From Actinomucor elegans (taxonomy: Eukaryota > Mucoromycota > Mucoromycetes > Mucorales > Mucoraceae), in NCBI GenBank assembly GCA_026027325.1, contig JAMSLZ010000007.1:1984001-2048000 (forward strand): a stretch of DNA of 64,000 bases, in the 5' to 3' direction. A program made the translations under genes and the position numbers. The notes beneath the pieces are model-generated. The model saw only the letters and a program-made list of their open reading frames with translations, was not told where the DNA came from and ran no database searches. Positions 49,932-63,899 of the stretch are shown piece by piece. The number at the start of each line of letters is the position of its first letter. The stretch's first letter is position 1.

Positions 49932-51117
49932 TTACTGACGGCTAATATCATATCTTGGTGTCATTTGATCCGAATACATTTTACCAGAAACACTAGATAG
50001 CGAAGCTTGATTAGAACTTCTTCGAGGTAAACTGCTGTCATGTCTTTACCTGTAAGAAGGTTGGATAATAGAACGTATTTGATGTACTGCCGAGAATTGT
50101 TGCTTTTGCTTGGGCTCTCTTAAGATTATACGCAAAAATTTACCTATTATTGTAATGAAAATTAGATCTAATGATTTAATTCCAATGGGCATGAAGACTT
50201 ACCATCGACTAATTGATTGTCCAACTGAGCAATGCAATCCAGGGCTGCACTCTTTGTACTGAACTCTACTTCAGCCTCTCCAAAAGAACGACCTCCACGA
50301 TCTCTCAACACTTCACAGTGTAATATATTACCAAAACTTTCAAATGAAACCTACCAAAAACCAATTAGAAGAATGGTTCCACTTTTTTTTGCACCACTAG
50401 CTTACCTTGAGATCTTCAGAATTTGCCATAGGATCTAAGCCTGTAACCAAAACAGTAGTGGGTCCAGATTCACCTTTAATAGACAAAGGTCTAGCATTGC
50501 CCGTGTTGGATCGACCGCAAATAGAAAATGGGACGACTCGCTCCTCTGCTATTGGGATATTCTGTCGCTGAATTAACATACTGGTAGGTTGTGTGCTTTT
50601 TGCTGAACGACCGCTCAGGAGGACACTTTTAACTTGCTGAGATTCATGTTTTGGTGGCTGTTTGTTGTGATTACCACCGAGACGATGATGAAGGGAATGT
50701 GTTTTAGGAGTAGTAGTAGGAATAGCTTTTGTAATAATAATTTTAGAAGGATCCGCTCTTTGCTTTTGAGGTTGTTTGTTGGGTGCATTTTTAGCAGTAA
50801 ACAGAGGACCAGATTGTGTGGTAGTAGAAATGGTGCTAGTGGACTAATGGATAGAGTTTAATGAATAGGAAACGCGTTTCATTTTGTATAATTACCAGTC
50901 TTGCATTAATACCGCTACGTTGTGGTGGGTTTGGTTTAGTTACTTTGGCCTTGTTTGTTTGAATAGAAGGCCGGGTGTGTTGCTGTTGTTTGTTCTTATG
51001 GCTCTGTTGTTGTTGTTTTGCAGCGGCTTTCTTATTACTGTTGGCAGATTTTGATTGTCTTCTCTTTTTAATTAGATCATCAAGAGATGAATCAAGATCC
51101 ATAGGACTATGGCTCAT
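49932..51117 (-). CDS. Aly/REF-like mRNA export adaptor (RRM protein)
   Basis: Nuclear RNA-binding adaptor of the TREX pathway. The start at 51117 opens MSHSPMDLDSSLDDLIKKRR, a UAP56-binding motif typical of Aly/Yra1 and UIF-type adaptors. Gln/Lys/Asn-rich and basic sequence follows to about residue 200. A single RRM then begins TTVLVTGLDPMANSEDLK (RNP2) and continues after an intron with SFESFGNILHCEVLRDRGGR, SFGEAEVEFSTKSAALDCIA (RNP1 side) and QLDNQLVDGKFLRIILREPK. The last intron (57 nt, about 50051-49995) joins PSY to SVSGKMYSDQMTPRYDISRQ; if retained, the protein stops at PSYR. The N-terminal linker is longer than in typical Aly. Confidence 0.78.
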
Positions 51118-51313
51118 TTTAATGTATACAATGGATAAGAAAAAAAGAATAGAAAAGAAAAAAAAATCGCAGCCCAGTTGGTTGGTTCAACAGGTGTTTG
51201 GAGGATATATACGCACACCACTCCTTCAGCCAATCAAAAGTAACATATTAATCCATAGTAAACCTAGTGAATCAAATAAAACTTTGTTGTTTATTATATC
51301 TATAGAATATCTT

Positions 51314-52634
51314 TCAAGGAGCAATCCAATGTCTGACCGTTCCACTAGCGCCTAGTGTTGGATGTAGGACAACATATTTAAAGAAATATTCTAAATCACC
51401 TCTTCTCTGCTCTACAAAGGCTGGTGTGAATTTACCAACCACTTTCTTTGGTGGTAATTTGGGTATACTTCTTTTCAAAGTAGGATATTGTTTTACCAGC
51501 TCTTCACGTAAGTCAACAAAATCTGAATACCTTTTACGTACAGTGATGGGTGCACCCTAATCAAATTCAGTTATTAATGGCTGGTTCATTGTAGGATATC
51601 AAGCAACTTACTTTGTCACTTAAAATAGTACAACTGTAACATATGTAACTACCGTATCCTACACCAATCCGTAATGGATGATCTACAATGGCATCAGTTG
51701 CAAATATAAAGTGCTTAGCATCTTTGGTTTCTGTATCGTTTTTAAAAAAGTTGATTTGAGCTGGTGCTCCTCCATTGACAGGTGTTGAGTGCGATGATCT
51801 TAGGCCTTTCTTTAATAATGGGAACAGACTGCTGCTGGTCGTTTTAGATGGTTTCTTTTCTGGTGTCATAAGGTGTTGTTGCAGCGAAATCATATCCTTA
51901 TCAGCCTATAATATAGATGAATATGCTTGATATTCTCGCAATTTTCTGCCTGCTTACCAGAATAGATCGCCTTCCAAACAGTGTAGTAGTTGTATTATCG
52001 TTGGTTTTAACAGAAGAATTAGTGCTTGAGCTAGAAGAGTGAGAAGATTTCATATAATCACTACTGCAAGTAGGTGAATTCTTGAGATCAAACAAAGGCC
52101 TTGGTGGTTGTTCGGGTGGTAATTCTTCTGATGCATCAAGAAATGGCCCATCGTCTTCTTCTTCCTCTTTTATTGTATTGTTTACTATGGATGTATTATT
52201 GATTGTCATAGGCTTATCGGCTGCCAAGGAGCTTTTATCGATCACTATTGTAGGAGACAATGGAACTGACTGGCTGGCTATCGGTTTCACTGTGACGTTC
52301 ATGGTAACTAAAGTAAAAGATAAAGTCAGTTCAAGTGCAGATGCATAATTAGTGTGTCAAGATTACGTTTTGCTGCAAATTGTAATCGCTTTCTAACATC
52401 TTCCATCAATATATCTGCTTTTTTATTCCATTCTGTATTATTCTCGACTATATTGCCAATCTCGTCTAGATTATCTTGTAATTGGACTAGTTGCTTAATA
52501 CCGTCTCGTAATTCTTTATTAGCATATTTAACTGAAGGAGTTGCTTTATTGTCTTTAATCAACTGTTCCAATGTAACCCATTCGCTTTGGCAGCATTCAA
52601 GTAGGTCACTAATGCGTTGTTGATAATCAGTCAT
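51314..52634 (-). CDS. PX-domain protein with helical N-terminus
   Basis: Predicted phosphoinositide-binding endosomal/vacuolar protein. The first exon encodes a helical, coiled-coil-like region (MTDYQQRISDLLECCQSEWV to LQFAAK). The first intron joins this to LTMNVTVKPIASQSVPL, opening a low-complexity acidic and Ser-rich linker. The C-terminal ~115 residues form a PX domain: HPLRIGVGYGSYICYSC, then RKRYSDFVDLREEL (the phosphate-binding RYSDF motif), KLPPKKVVGKFTPAF (PPK loop) and RREDLEYFFKYVVLHPTLG. It stops at 51314-51316. YPT35-like PX proteins are the nearest recollection. It shares a 485-bp divergent upstream region with the dimethylase gene. Confidence 0.82.
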
Positions 52635-54305
<1,671 letters not shown>

Positions 54306-54370
54306 TTGGATCAAAAGATGATATAAAAAACAAGTGCAGTATCGTTTTGCTTTCCTTTTTCCTTTCAAAT

Positions 54371-55835
54371 ATGAGTTATCCTTATTCATTACCCACTACT
54401 GGAGCATTGTCTTTTACAGACTATTTAGAAAATGTCACCTCTTATTCTACCGAGATCTCCGATGCCACTGCACAAAGAGGTCGATTAAGAGCTGTCCTGA
54501 AAGAACTCAAAAAAGAGACACAATCAACGCGCGATTACCAAGTGATTATTAACGTAAGATGTCCCCCAATACAAGCATTTCAAAACTAAGCTCTTTTAAA
54601 TAGACAATAGAAGAATATTTACCATACTTGGTTAGCATCGTTAACTGTCTCGAAGCAAAAGAGCTTGTTCTAAAGAAGAGCATAGGTAATAATAAAAAAA
54701 TGGCGTGCAGAGTGTATATATAGAATTGAAACCCAATTGTTACAGAAACCTCTTGGCGGTCTACTCTGAGTGATCATATTATTCACACAGGAAGTAACGC
54801 GCCCCGTATTACCTGCAGCGATATTCAATATGAACTCATCTTTGTGTTAATGACATACGCCTACGCTTGTTCTTTACAATCCAATGATTTATTGTCCAAA
54901 GACAATTTCAACAAAGCAGCAGATACATTGAATACCTCGGCTAGTGTGTTTCATTTTGTAGCCAATAATGTAATTCCCACTTGGAAGCAGTCGCCCGAGA
55001 ATCGACCTGTGGAAACCATCCGCGAATTCGCGGTAGCACTATCAAAGTAAGTTTTTGTTAGATACCTTTATCAACAAGAAGCTAAATGGTATTCATAGGA
55101 TGGCTTTGGCAGACGCTCAATCCATTGCTATTCATAAAGCACTAGTGACAAGTCAAATATCCAAATCATTGATTGCGAAACTATACATGGGAGTGGCAGG
55201 ACAGTATGAAATGGCCTATGGTTTGATTTCTTCTATCAATGGTACGCAGGCTGTATCTACAGATTTGAAAAAGTATTTGTCGGATGGTACATTGTTTTAC
55301 AAGGTACGCCATAGTTTGAGAGCGAAACAAGACCTGACATTTTATGTGTAGGCTATGGCAAAGAAATACCTTGCCATGGATGCCAATGACAATCAGTAAG
55401 TTTCTTATATCAATAGGAATGAACCAATCTCTTATGCAACTCTTTAGAAAAATGGGTCAGGCGGTTGGATTCGCTAGAGATTACAAAGCTGATTTACGTT
55501 CCATACAACATGCTACTTTATCCAAAGCACATATTCGAAAATCGGCTATTGCAGCAAGGGCTGCTAAAGAAGAAGAAAATGCTACTGAATTGCTTTCCAA
55601 ATACACCATGATTAATGACACCGTAAGCTATCAACATTCACCGCAAAAGACAAATGATTTACGTTTGAAATAGGTCTCCTATGAAGAAGTACCCTCTCGA
55701 CAAGATTTACAAAAGTTGATACCTGGTGGAAGAGGTGTATTGGAATTGAAGCACTATAGTTTACCAAATCCAGTGTTTGGCCCTTCTATCCAACAAGGCG
55801 AAAAATCATACTTACTTGAAGGTCGTTATTTTTAA
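54371..55835 (+). CDS. PALC: PalC-like BRO1-domain pH-response protein
   Basis: Component of the Pal/Rim ambient-pH signalling pathway, linking the plasma-membrane complex to ESCRT-III and so to PacC processing. Seven exons (54371-54553, 54604-54685, 54746-55046, 55099-55303, 55352-55395, 55448-55622, 55674-55835) give 383 residues, somewhat short for the family. The start MSYPYSLPTTGALSFTDYLE is the PalC signature. EYLPYLVSIVNCLEAKELVL, WRSTLSDHI, AADTLNTSASVFHFVANNVI and AKLYMGVAGQYEMAYGLISS fit the BRO1 fold. No Pro-rich tail as in Bro1/Alix. Tandem and almost adjacent to the dimethylase gene. Confidence 0.83.
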
Positions 55836-57316
55836 TAGACATTATGAATAAACTTGGGATAATGGTTTACAGTTTACTCTCAATTATCAATCAAGGTTAA
55901 ACATGAAAGTCTAGATAATGCAATCCAAAGTTTCAGTTGTATACAAAGATTTAGGAAGGTGTTGATCACTAATCAATACATAACGGTTCTCAAAAAATGA
56001 ATCCAAACAAATTCAATCATCAAGGAAATGCTCTAAACATAATCGATGTAGTTGATCTTGGATTATTTGTTAGATGCAACATTTGACCGGGATCTATCAA
56101 AAGATCTATTAATTATTGGACTACGCAGTTTACATAAAATGCACTGATACTCATTAGTTCATAGCATGCTTGCTTTATTCCAAATATACTTGAATTTTTA
56201 ATTGATGTAAGAATTACGCATTACGAACACCTTTCTAACACTATACTTGATTTAAGCTATGGTAGGAGATGATGACAATGGAAGTAGTTCATTGAAGTAC
56301 TAATCAATGGTTAGTATATTACTATGTGTTAGGTTTGTAGCAATTCGTTGTAGTATACTAGACGTTATAGTTGGTAATGGCTTTAATTTTGTCAAGTCGG
56401 ATTTGGTCTTAGCTGAAATTATTCTCATCAGGCAGTATGTTAGGTGTTGTTAATTTTCTTAATAATATTTAGCTATATTTTATGAATTTGGATTGAAAGA
56501 TGTCTGCTTTTATACTGAATATTACAAGACTGACGGAAGCAGTTAGAGTTATACGTGTCAGGCAGTAGATTTATATTTGGGATTCTTAATGGCTTTGGCT
56601 GCATTTTATGAACTCGAACTAAATACATTCTGTATTGATACCTATCTTTATATCGACGGTTACAAAGTCGGCAGAAACAGCTAAGATCATCCTCACCAGT
56701 CACCACATTTGAGCTATGTGGATCTCTGTTTCTTTACCATGATACACTATTGATGTGAATATATCTTTGGAAAATGTATTTCGATATATGATTTTTTATA
56801 TATATTTAACCAACAACATTCAATCCAGTTTTCAGCGACTATATATTCTTATGGTGCCGTTTATTAAATATCTATAATAAGGTAGTAGTTAGTTTTATCG
56901 TTTCTTAATAAAGAAGATCTATGAAGTCTAAGCTCATAATCACATTTTAATAGTAATAAAAATAATTTTCTTTGATATTTATATTTGTACTTTGTTAGAG
57001 CCTTAACAAACAGCACTTGTTATGTTTGTGATTAAGTCTCTTGATTCAATAAGTATAAATAGATTGCTTTCTTGTCAGTATACTAGATCAATAATAATTA
57101 TTTGGCTGGATTTAGTGACTTCAATGAAAAAGGGTGTCAAAAAAAACGGATATGAATTGTAGATATAAACAGTTTTATTGATGATATGAGAGTGGATTAT
57201 GATGGTAGTAGGTTAGAATAGATATCGGTAGATTTCAAATGATAACTAGGAGAAGGTATGCTTATTTCATGTATATATAAAATGCAGTAATTACAAGAGA
57301 GGGTTAATATGTACGA
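55836..57316. other. Intergenic with decayed zinc-finger sequence
   Basis: 1.5 kb AT-rich DNA between convergent genes. It contains the C2H2 relic at about 56395-56706; no intact gene was seen. Confidence 0.45.
56395..56706 (-). pseudogene. Decayed C2H2 zinc-finger gene fragment
   Basis: Two diverged tandem units on the minus strand. The first contains CFCRLCNRRYKDRYQYRMYL followed by VRVHKMQPK, i.e. C-x2-C...H-type spacing with the second ligand partly lost. The second (CFRQSCNIQYKSRHLSIQIH) lacks proper spacing and ends in a stop, after which related sequence continues with stops. Internal nucleotide similarity (each unit contains TCAGGCAGTA on the plus strand) supports an ancestral repeat. 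Probably remains of a lineage-expanded C2H2 family. Confidence 0.45.
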
Positions 57317-58869
57317 TTAGTTTCTATACTTTTCATAGCCTTTAACAATGTTCTCAAGAGATCGACCTTTTGTTTCAGGAAGACAAAAGAAAGTAAAAAA
57401 GAAAGCTAAAAGACAAATGACTGCAAAGATCAAGAAAGACCAGCCCTGAATAGCAGCGAAAATGACAGGGAAAATTTGACCGATCAAGAAGTTCATGCAC
57501 CAGTTAATACAGGTAGAGGCAGCGCCGACTGATGAAGCGGCATAAGTGGGCGTCATTTCAGAGGTAATCAACCAAGGAATAGGACCAATTCCCAAGGCAA
57601 ACGAAGCTACATACAAGAACACGGAAGCGATCAACAAGCCGGGTGTATTGGTTTTGTAACCAATTACCAACAAGACAGAAAAGATACAGGTACCAGCTTC
57701 TGCAATCAATAGTAAAGGACGGCGACCGAAACGATCAATGACACAGACAGCAACGATAGTAGCAATGAAGTTAACAACGGTGGTAACAATAGCCATGATT
57801 TGAGCCATATTTTCACTACCGTTAAAGGCTAGCAAGAAGATATTGGTAGAGTAATACATAACAGCGTTCATACCAGATAATTGCTGTATGATATGATGTA
57901 CAAAGACGGTAAAACCAATACGACGGGTAACAGGATCACGCATAACATCGAGCATACTCATAGTAGCATGCTGGACGCCATCTTCAACGGCATTTTCTTC
58001 ATCCGTACTGTGGTTCTTGGATTCAATCACTTTAACACCTTCATCGCTAATGAGGCCTTGGAGCAAGATATGCGCTTTAGCAGCACCAAATTGACCTTCG
58101 ACAATTTCATACAATTCATAATCAACTTTGGTATTACTACGTAGGCGTTGCAAAGCTTGACGGGCATCATCAATACGATTCTTAGAGACTAACCAACGAG
58201 GCGATTCAACACAAGTGGGCATCATAACAACTTGAAAAATAGCAGGGAAGGCAGGAATAGCATAATTGATACGCCATAGTGGGACCTTGGCCAAAGGCAG
58301 ACCAATGATAGAAGAAAGTAAGATACCAATAACAACCAAAAACTGGTTAAAAGAACCCATGGTACCACGGCCTTTGATGGTAGAGACTTCACCAATGTAG
58401 GTAGGCACAACTAGCGAACCAAGACCGCAAGAGAGACCGCAAAGGATACGGCCAATGATAAACATGGCTTGGTGAACAGCTACAGCACAAAGAAGTGAAC
58501 CAATAATGAAGCCAGCATTGTTCACAATGATAGTGAATCGACGACCGTAACGCTCCTGAATACCACCACCAAAGAGAGAAGCTAATAAGCCGCCGACACA
58601 GAATGAAGAAACAGCAAAGCCCCTATGAATAATGTGAGTGAATATAGCAAAAAGATGTTTTTAGATACATACCATAAAGCAGTGTTCATAGGTAAACAAT
58701 CAGGTAAACCTTTGCTGGATACGTGTTCCATACCGTTAGCACAGTTATGTGTGACAGTACCAGGTACATTAGGTGAGCCAATGACCCAACCGTTACAGAA
58801 TGCTTCCACACAAGCCATGACTACACAGTACACCATGTACTTGGGAAACCTGAGCTCTCGAGAGTCCAT
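57317..58869 (-). CDS. Hexose transporter, MFS sugar porter family
   Basis: Twelve-helix proton- or facilitator-type sugar transporter of the plasma membrane. Exons 58673-58869 and 57317-58622 give 500 residues. Signatures: GWVIGSPNVPGTVTHNC after helix 1, ERYGRRFTII (R-x-G-R-R loop), GRILCGLSCGLGSLVVPTYI, CVESPRWLV (PESPR), QQLSGMNAVMYYSTNIF, DRFGRRPLLL, and the C-terminal LPETKGRSLE. The GSPNVPG loop after helix 1 is reminiscent of GLUT-type porters. Splicing of the first intron yields LWGFAVSSFCVGGLLASLFG. The C-terminal tail is short. An upstream in-frame ATG (58917) is less likely. Confidence 0.92.
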
Positions 58870-59065
58870 AATATGATAATATGATATAGGAAATAGTGAT
58901 TGAATATAAACTGTCAAGTACTATTGTCTCTCTTATATATAACTGTGCTCAAACGTCCCACTTTTTCCCAGTCAATAAGGTTTCAGTTGAATATCCCCTG
59001 GTCCGGTATATAATTGTGGGTGAGCTTTAATGAAACTCATCATTTGAAACCTTCATTATGCGCGT

Positions 59066-61144
59066 TTATTCAAATAAATAACATTTCATAAAATAAGCCC
59101 ATCCATAAACTATCCCCATGCTACAGTATAGACTAGTCATCATTAAAGGCAAAAACTGTAATCGGTCAGCACCGAATATCATATCGTGGAGAAATCCTGT
59201 GTAGCATTGAAGAACCAACAGACCAAACAAGTAGTTTTGCTCGACCGAGGATAAAAGGTTTTTGAGAGACCTGAGGCAAAGCGAATTAGTTTTGGAAGGG
59301 CGATTTTTCAAAGAAAACTTACGTTTTAACACTATAGGCTAAACCTGGAACAATAGCACAGAACCAAAGTAAAGTAGCAGTAATCTTAATGGGGGTTTCT
59401 AATATGAATCATGAGTGAATTGATACATTTACCATTGCCGTCTTTTTTCTTTTTTTTTCTTTTTTTTACCAGTGGGTTGGAATAATAACGGATAAAGCGA
59501 GAAAATGCCGGCGGCACTTAAAATGACCAGAATGCGTAAATTGGCTTTGCTATTGGCTGCCATTAACCTACACCGCGTGATACGGAAGTGAGTAAAGCCG
59601 CACGGAATTAAGTATAATCTCCTACCCGTAGGGAATCAAAACAATCATGATGGCTTTTTCATGTACATGCCAACCAAATAAATACGAGGCAAATCCGCAC
59701 AAGATCAATGAGGATAAGAAGTTATTAAACGTAGGTTTTCTCCATAGTTTTTGTAATACAATCTGTCAAAGAATCGCTTCAGTTTCAATAAAAAAGCTTA
59801 ATATTTTTTCAGATTCTTACCAGTTGAATGATCACCGTGATCAACATGGTATGAATGGCTTCTACAGTCGGCAATACAGCAAATTGTGTATCTCCCACAT
59901 AGCCTCTTGTCATGGAAGCAATAGCTTCTTCATTCAGTTGCCATCCAAATTTCTTGGCAGCTTATATATGAGAGTTAGCCAGTCATCAATCCTATATCTC
60001 TGCTTCTAATTACCTATGATCAAAACTCTATCAGCACCAGCATAAAGAGCCCAGAAATTTGGAGCCCAATACGCGTGACAAAGGCCACGGGTAAATGGGA
60101 ATAAGCGCTGGAAAACTGCGGGTAACTGGCCAAGATATACAAAAGGACCTAAAGAAATCCCGAATACAATGATTACAGATCCACCAAGCACAATCAATCG
60201 CTTTAGTGAGAACTTGTGTTCTATCAAAACTCAGATATTAAGCATTAATATTAAAGAGAAAAAATTGACTTACTAGTTTTGTCCCCAATCTTTGAATCAA
60301 CAAAACAATAGGCCTTCAGTAGATAAACAAAATAGGCTGGTGCCAAATACAAGTAGATGTGTTTGAAATTGAGTAAAATGGCAAAAAGTATACCTGAACC
60401 AAGCAAATTATTCTAAAACGGAATCAATAAAAAAATTGAGAAACTCTATCAGTTTAATCCCTGAACCTTGCTTACTCTTTTAGCCTCAACTATTGATAGC
60501 ACCAAGATACCATAAAGTAGGCCATTGTACTGAAAGTGAATATGATCGACAATGATAAGACCTGGATGAAGGAAGATAGAAGCAACTAGGACCCAATTGA
60601 CATACTTGTTCCCAAAATACTTTGCATATCTATGCAAAAGATGAGAAATTCACACTTTAGATTGAAGTACATTGATGCAGGCTACTGACCTAACTAGCGC
60701 CCAGAATAATATCAATTCACTGGTAATCACGGTCAATCTTTGGAAAATAACGGTTTCAGTGCTGGCATATCCGAGATTATCCACCTTGAGCATCTTGGGA
60801 TCAACCAAAGCAGCAAACATTCCTAAAAATTTCTCGAACCATGCGAAAAATGGTGGATAATCCAACGTCCATTCTGATGTATCCTAACAAGAAAGCTTTA
60901 ATCATGGAAGTAAATTTTGTTTCTTTGGAATTTGCTTACTTCAATATACCATTTGCTAATAGGTAAACTATGTGTGATGGCTAACCAATTGCGATGCACT
61001 TCGAAATCGGTCGATCGACTAAATAAAATAAAGAATTGGAATGAAATTATACGCGAAATGACAGGCGATTTTTTTTTTTTTTTCGTACTATGCAGGTATC
61101 AAAAGTAATTTGATGATTGTACTGGCAATGACCAAATCTCGCAT
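59066..61144 (-). CDS. ALG8: Dolichyl-P-Glc alpha-1,3-glucosyltransferase Alg8
   Basis: ER multi-pass enzyme adding the second glucose to the dolichol-linked N-glycan precursor. About nine exons over 2.1 kb. The first exon starts at 61144 ([18 protein letters not shown]) and a T-tract-containing intron joins it to [37 protein letters not shown] is the ALG6/ALG8 luminal signature, and [20 protein letters not shown] is characteristic of ALG8 ([10 protein letters not shown]). [20 protein letters not shown] and [20 protein letters not shown] also match. It ends [14 protein letters not shown] at 59066. Exon edges in 59330-60000 are approximate. Functional partner of ALG13 (1.6 kb) in the same pathway. 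Confidence 0.88.
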
Positions 61145-61512
61145 CTTTTTCTCGGTCTAAATTGTTGAAACTATGTATATTGAAATGTCAACGCGCTTTT
61201 CCCAAAAATAATTGAGCCTTGATCGTACCTTTGATGCAAAAAAAGGTACAAATCTATAAAGCTGATTCCTATAAAAATCTCTCAGGTTCGGTGTTTCGAT
61301 ATTCGAAATTACGCGTATCACATTTGCGCATAATCAACGCTTTGTTAGCTGAATTGCTATTCTCATCTTGGAACGGATGGAACGGCAAAATTATCGCTTT
61401 TTAAGCAATTCATCAAAAAAAAAAAAAAGATCATTTAGAATATACAATAATAATAAAAAAGTGTGTACTTAAAGTTTATTAATGATAGAGAAAGTACAAA
61501 TAGTAATATTAT
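61145..61512. other. Intergenic, ALG8 upstream region
   Basis: 368 bp between ALG8 and the phosphatase stop. An inverted GCGCGTTGA copy lies at 61188-61196, 44 bp before the ALG8 start, the same motif as in the histone promoter. A short 61-codon plus-strand frame here has no support. Confidence 0.4.
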
Positions 61513-63899
61513 CTAACAGGTAGAGCTCCAGTATTTTTTAGCATAGTCAATCCACATGGTACTAGAATTGATGGTAGCGTTCACATAATTCTTATTGGCA
61601 GTCCATGTTTTGCCCCCAGTAAGATCAGAAAGTGCAGCTCTCAACTTGGCATCAAAGTAATCGAGATAGATGACATCGATCAACTCTGAAGAGCTGTTTG
61701 AGGGGGCAGGAGAAGCAACATACACAGGCGCCTTGTAGTAAGGAATAGCAGTATGCTTGGTGTCATCACCATCATTTCCAAGATCATCTTCAGTAATATA
61801 ACCAGGTGTAAGTGTGACATTGGCAGGAGGCTGAGTAGGTTTCTTGCGTTCAGATCTGCGCTTTTGGAAGTAGAGTGTTCTTTTGTTATAATCGCCAGCC
61901 TTATTCATAGTGTCCAAAAGTTTGCTAACTGCTGCAGCAGGAACATCTTCGACAGCATAGAAAACATTACTGAAAGGAGAAATTTGGTACATGTTATCAA
62001 TAGTGAAAGGACCTTTGAACACGTCGTAACGAACACCTCCAGTATTGGTCATATAGAATGTGGGATTAGTTCTTGCAGGATTTCTTACTACCTTGGGCAT
62101 GATTTCTAATAGCAAAAGTTAGTTATTGTGTGTTTAGAAACTCGTTTATATATATATGTATATAGATATATAGATATATGTTACCTTCGGTGATGAGTCT
62201 GTAGACACTAGAGTTGTGGGTAATAGGAACAGAGTACAAGCCATAGTTTTGAGGAGCACAACCCAAAAGCTTGGAAAGATCATACTCTTTTCTAAGCTTG
62301 GTAATTGCCTTGGAGATCTTTCTACCAGTGCGAGTATCAAACTTATTTTCCTTGTTATCTACAGAGTGATAGATATAAGTAGGACGATTTTGATCGAGGT
62401 AGCGTCTTTGGAAAGTGATGTTGTTCTTGTAGTCGCAGTTATGTTTAGTGCCCTATAACAAAGATATATGAATTAGCTAAATGTGATTCTTAATTGAGTC
62501 AGATCTGATAAGCTTACGTTGATAGAGAAGAAGCCAATCGTTTCCATGTATCTACCAGATTCGATACCAGCAGCATGAGAATCATACTGAACGAAATCTC
62601 TTATATGACTAGGCAGCAAAGAAAACGTGTTATGGAAGAGCCTATATAAACATTTTTCTAAGCTTACGTGTGACCACCCATAACAGCAATAGGGATGGTA
62701 GGATACACTTTACGGATAGCCTCCATAGTAATCTTAAATTCTCTGAAATGAAGACCAATGTGACCGATCAAAGCAATGACATCAGGTTTGTATTTCTTCA
62801 ACGAAGTATTGAACCAGTCTTGGTTGATTTCATTTTGAACCTTAGTCACTACGGTTAGATTACCGTTACCAGTGAAATCGAAAAGAAAGCCATAGGCAAG
62901 CACTTTGGTGCCAAATTTACCCTTAAAGTAAGTGAACTTGTCACTATTATAAACAATTATGTGTTAGTGACCGTGGTAATGCATACATGTATGATACAAT
63001 ACCCAACTTGCACAGTCTTGTTATTATGTGCATCCTTGACGTACACATTGGCAGCCAAGTATCTCTTCTTCCAATGAGGAATAAAATTCTTGATAGTGTT
63101 TTCAGCAACACTATTGACTAAAGAAAAAAAAGGACAATTCATTTAACGATGCATAATACATGGAATTGAGTGGATAAACTTACCATACAATTCATGATTA
63201 CCTAATAATAATGGTTAGATGAATACAAAAAAAAAAGTAGAGCTTGCTGGGATAGTTACCAATGGACAAGATATCGTAAGGGATCTTCTTCATCAAAGGA
63301 AGTGAAATCATACCCTTGGGTTCCGTAGTGTCACTCAAACCGCTACCTATGCAATTCAAGTATGACTAAGTGATACAGTTATAAAATTAAAGTGATCACC
63401 AGATTACCATCATGCAGATCGCCAGTATCGACGATAAAAAGATCCTTACGGAGCTTCTTTGCCTTCTTCTTCATGTTTATCTATGATTGAAGATATGAGT
63501 AGGTAGTAAAAAAATCAAATTCTTTTCTCGATTTACAGCGAAAGAATAGAAATCACCAAGATCCCCATTGTAATTTCCTTCAAGAACATGACCCTAGTTA
63601 TCACATGCAATTAGTATCAGTATGATTAAAACCATGATTGCTTTGAAGGTTCTACCTCAAGCCAGCCTAACTTTAGGGTTAGTTTCTAGATTAAACATAA
63701 AAGAGTTATATACAATACCATGAGTATCAGTTGTATGAAGAAAGTTTACATCACCCCAGGGCAAAGGCTTTAATGGAGGCAATGCAGGACTTTTGACAGC
63801 ATCTGGTTGTATTCTCTTTTGAATATCAACACGAGCAGAGACGATTTGAATGGCGACCAAAGCGCCTACTAATACTTGTGGTAACAAGTTCACAACCAT
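61513..63899 (-). CDS. Secreted calcineurin-like metallophosphatase, 5'-nucleotidase family
   Basis: Predicted secreted or cell-wall nucleotide phosphatase. About nine to ten exons. The start at 63899 gives [20 protein letters not shown], a signal peptide. Metal-binding motifs in order: [11 protein letters not shown] (D-x-H), [28 protein letters not shown] (GD..DG), SIGNHELY (GNHE), IGHIGLH and GGHTHIRDF (GH.H). The C-terminal half ([39 protein letters not shown]) matches the 5'-nucleotidase C-terminal substrate domain, whose NTGG.R motif is intact. Several N-x-S/T sites and a C-terminal TC end; no clear GPI signal. An upstream in-frame TTG should not be used as start. Confidence 0.86.

Noticed and set aside
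49995..50051. A 15-nt mini-intron in the Aly/REF-like gene (GTAAAG...ACAG)
   Set aside because: A normal 57-nt intron using the same donor and a later TAG acceptor restores the same frame with ordinary size.
61219..61404. 61-codon plus-strand frame upstream of ALG8
   Set aside because: Starts without a convincing context, lacks homology and overlaps the ALG8 promoter.
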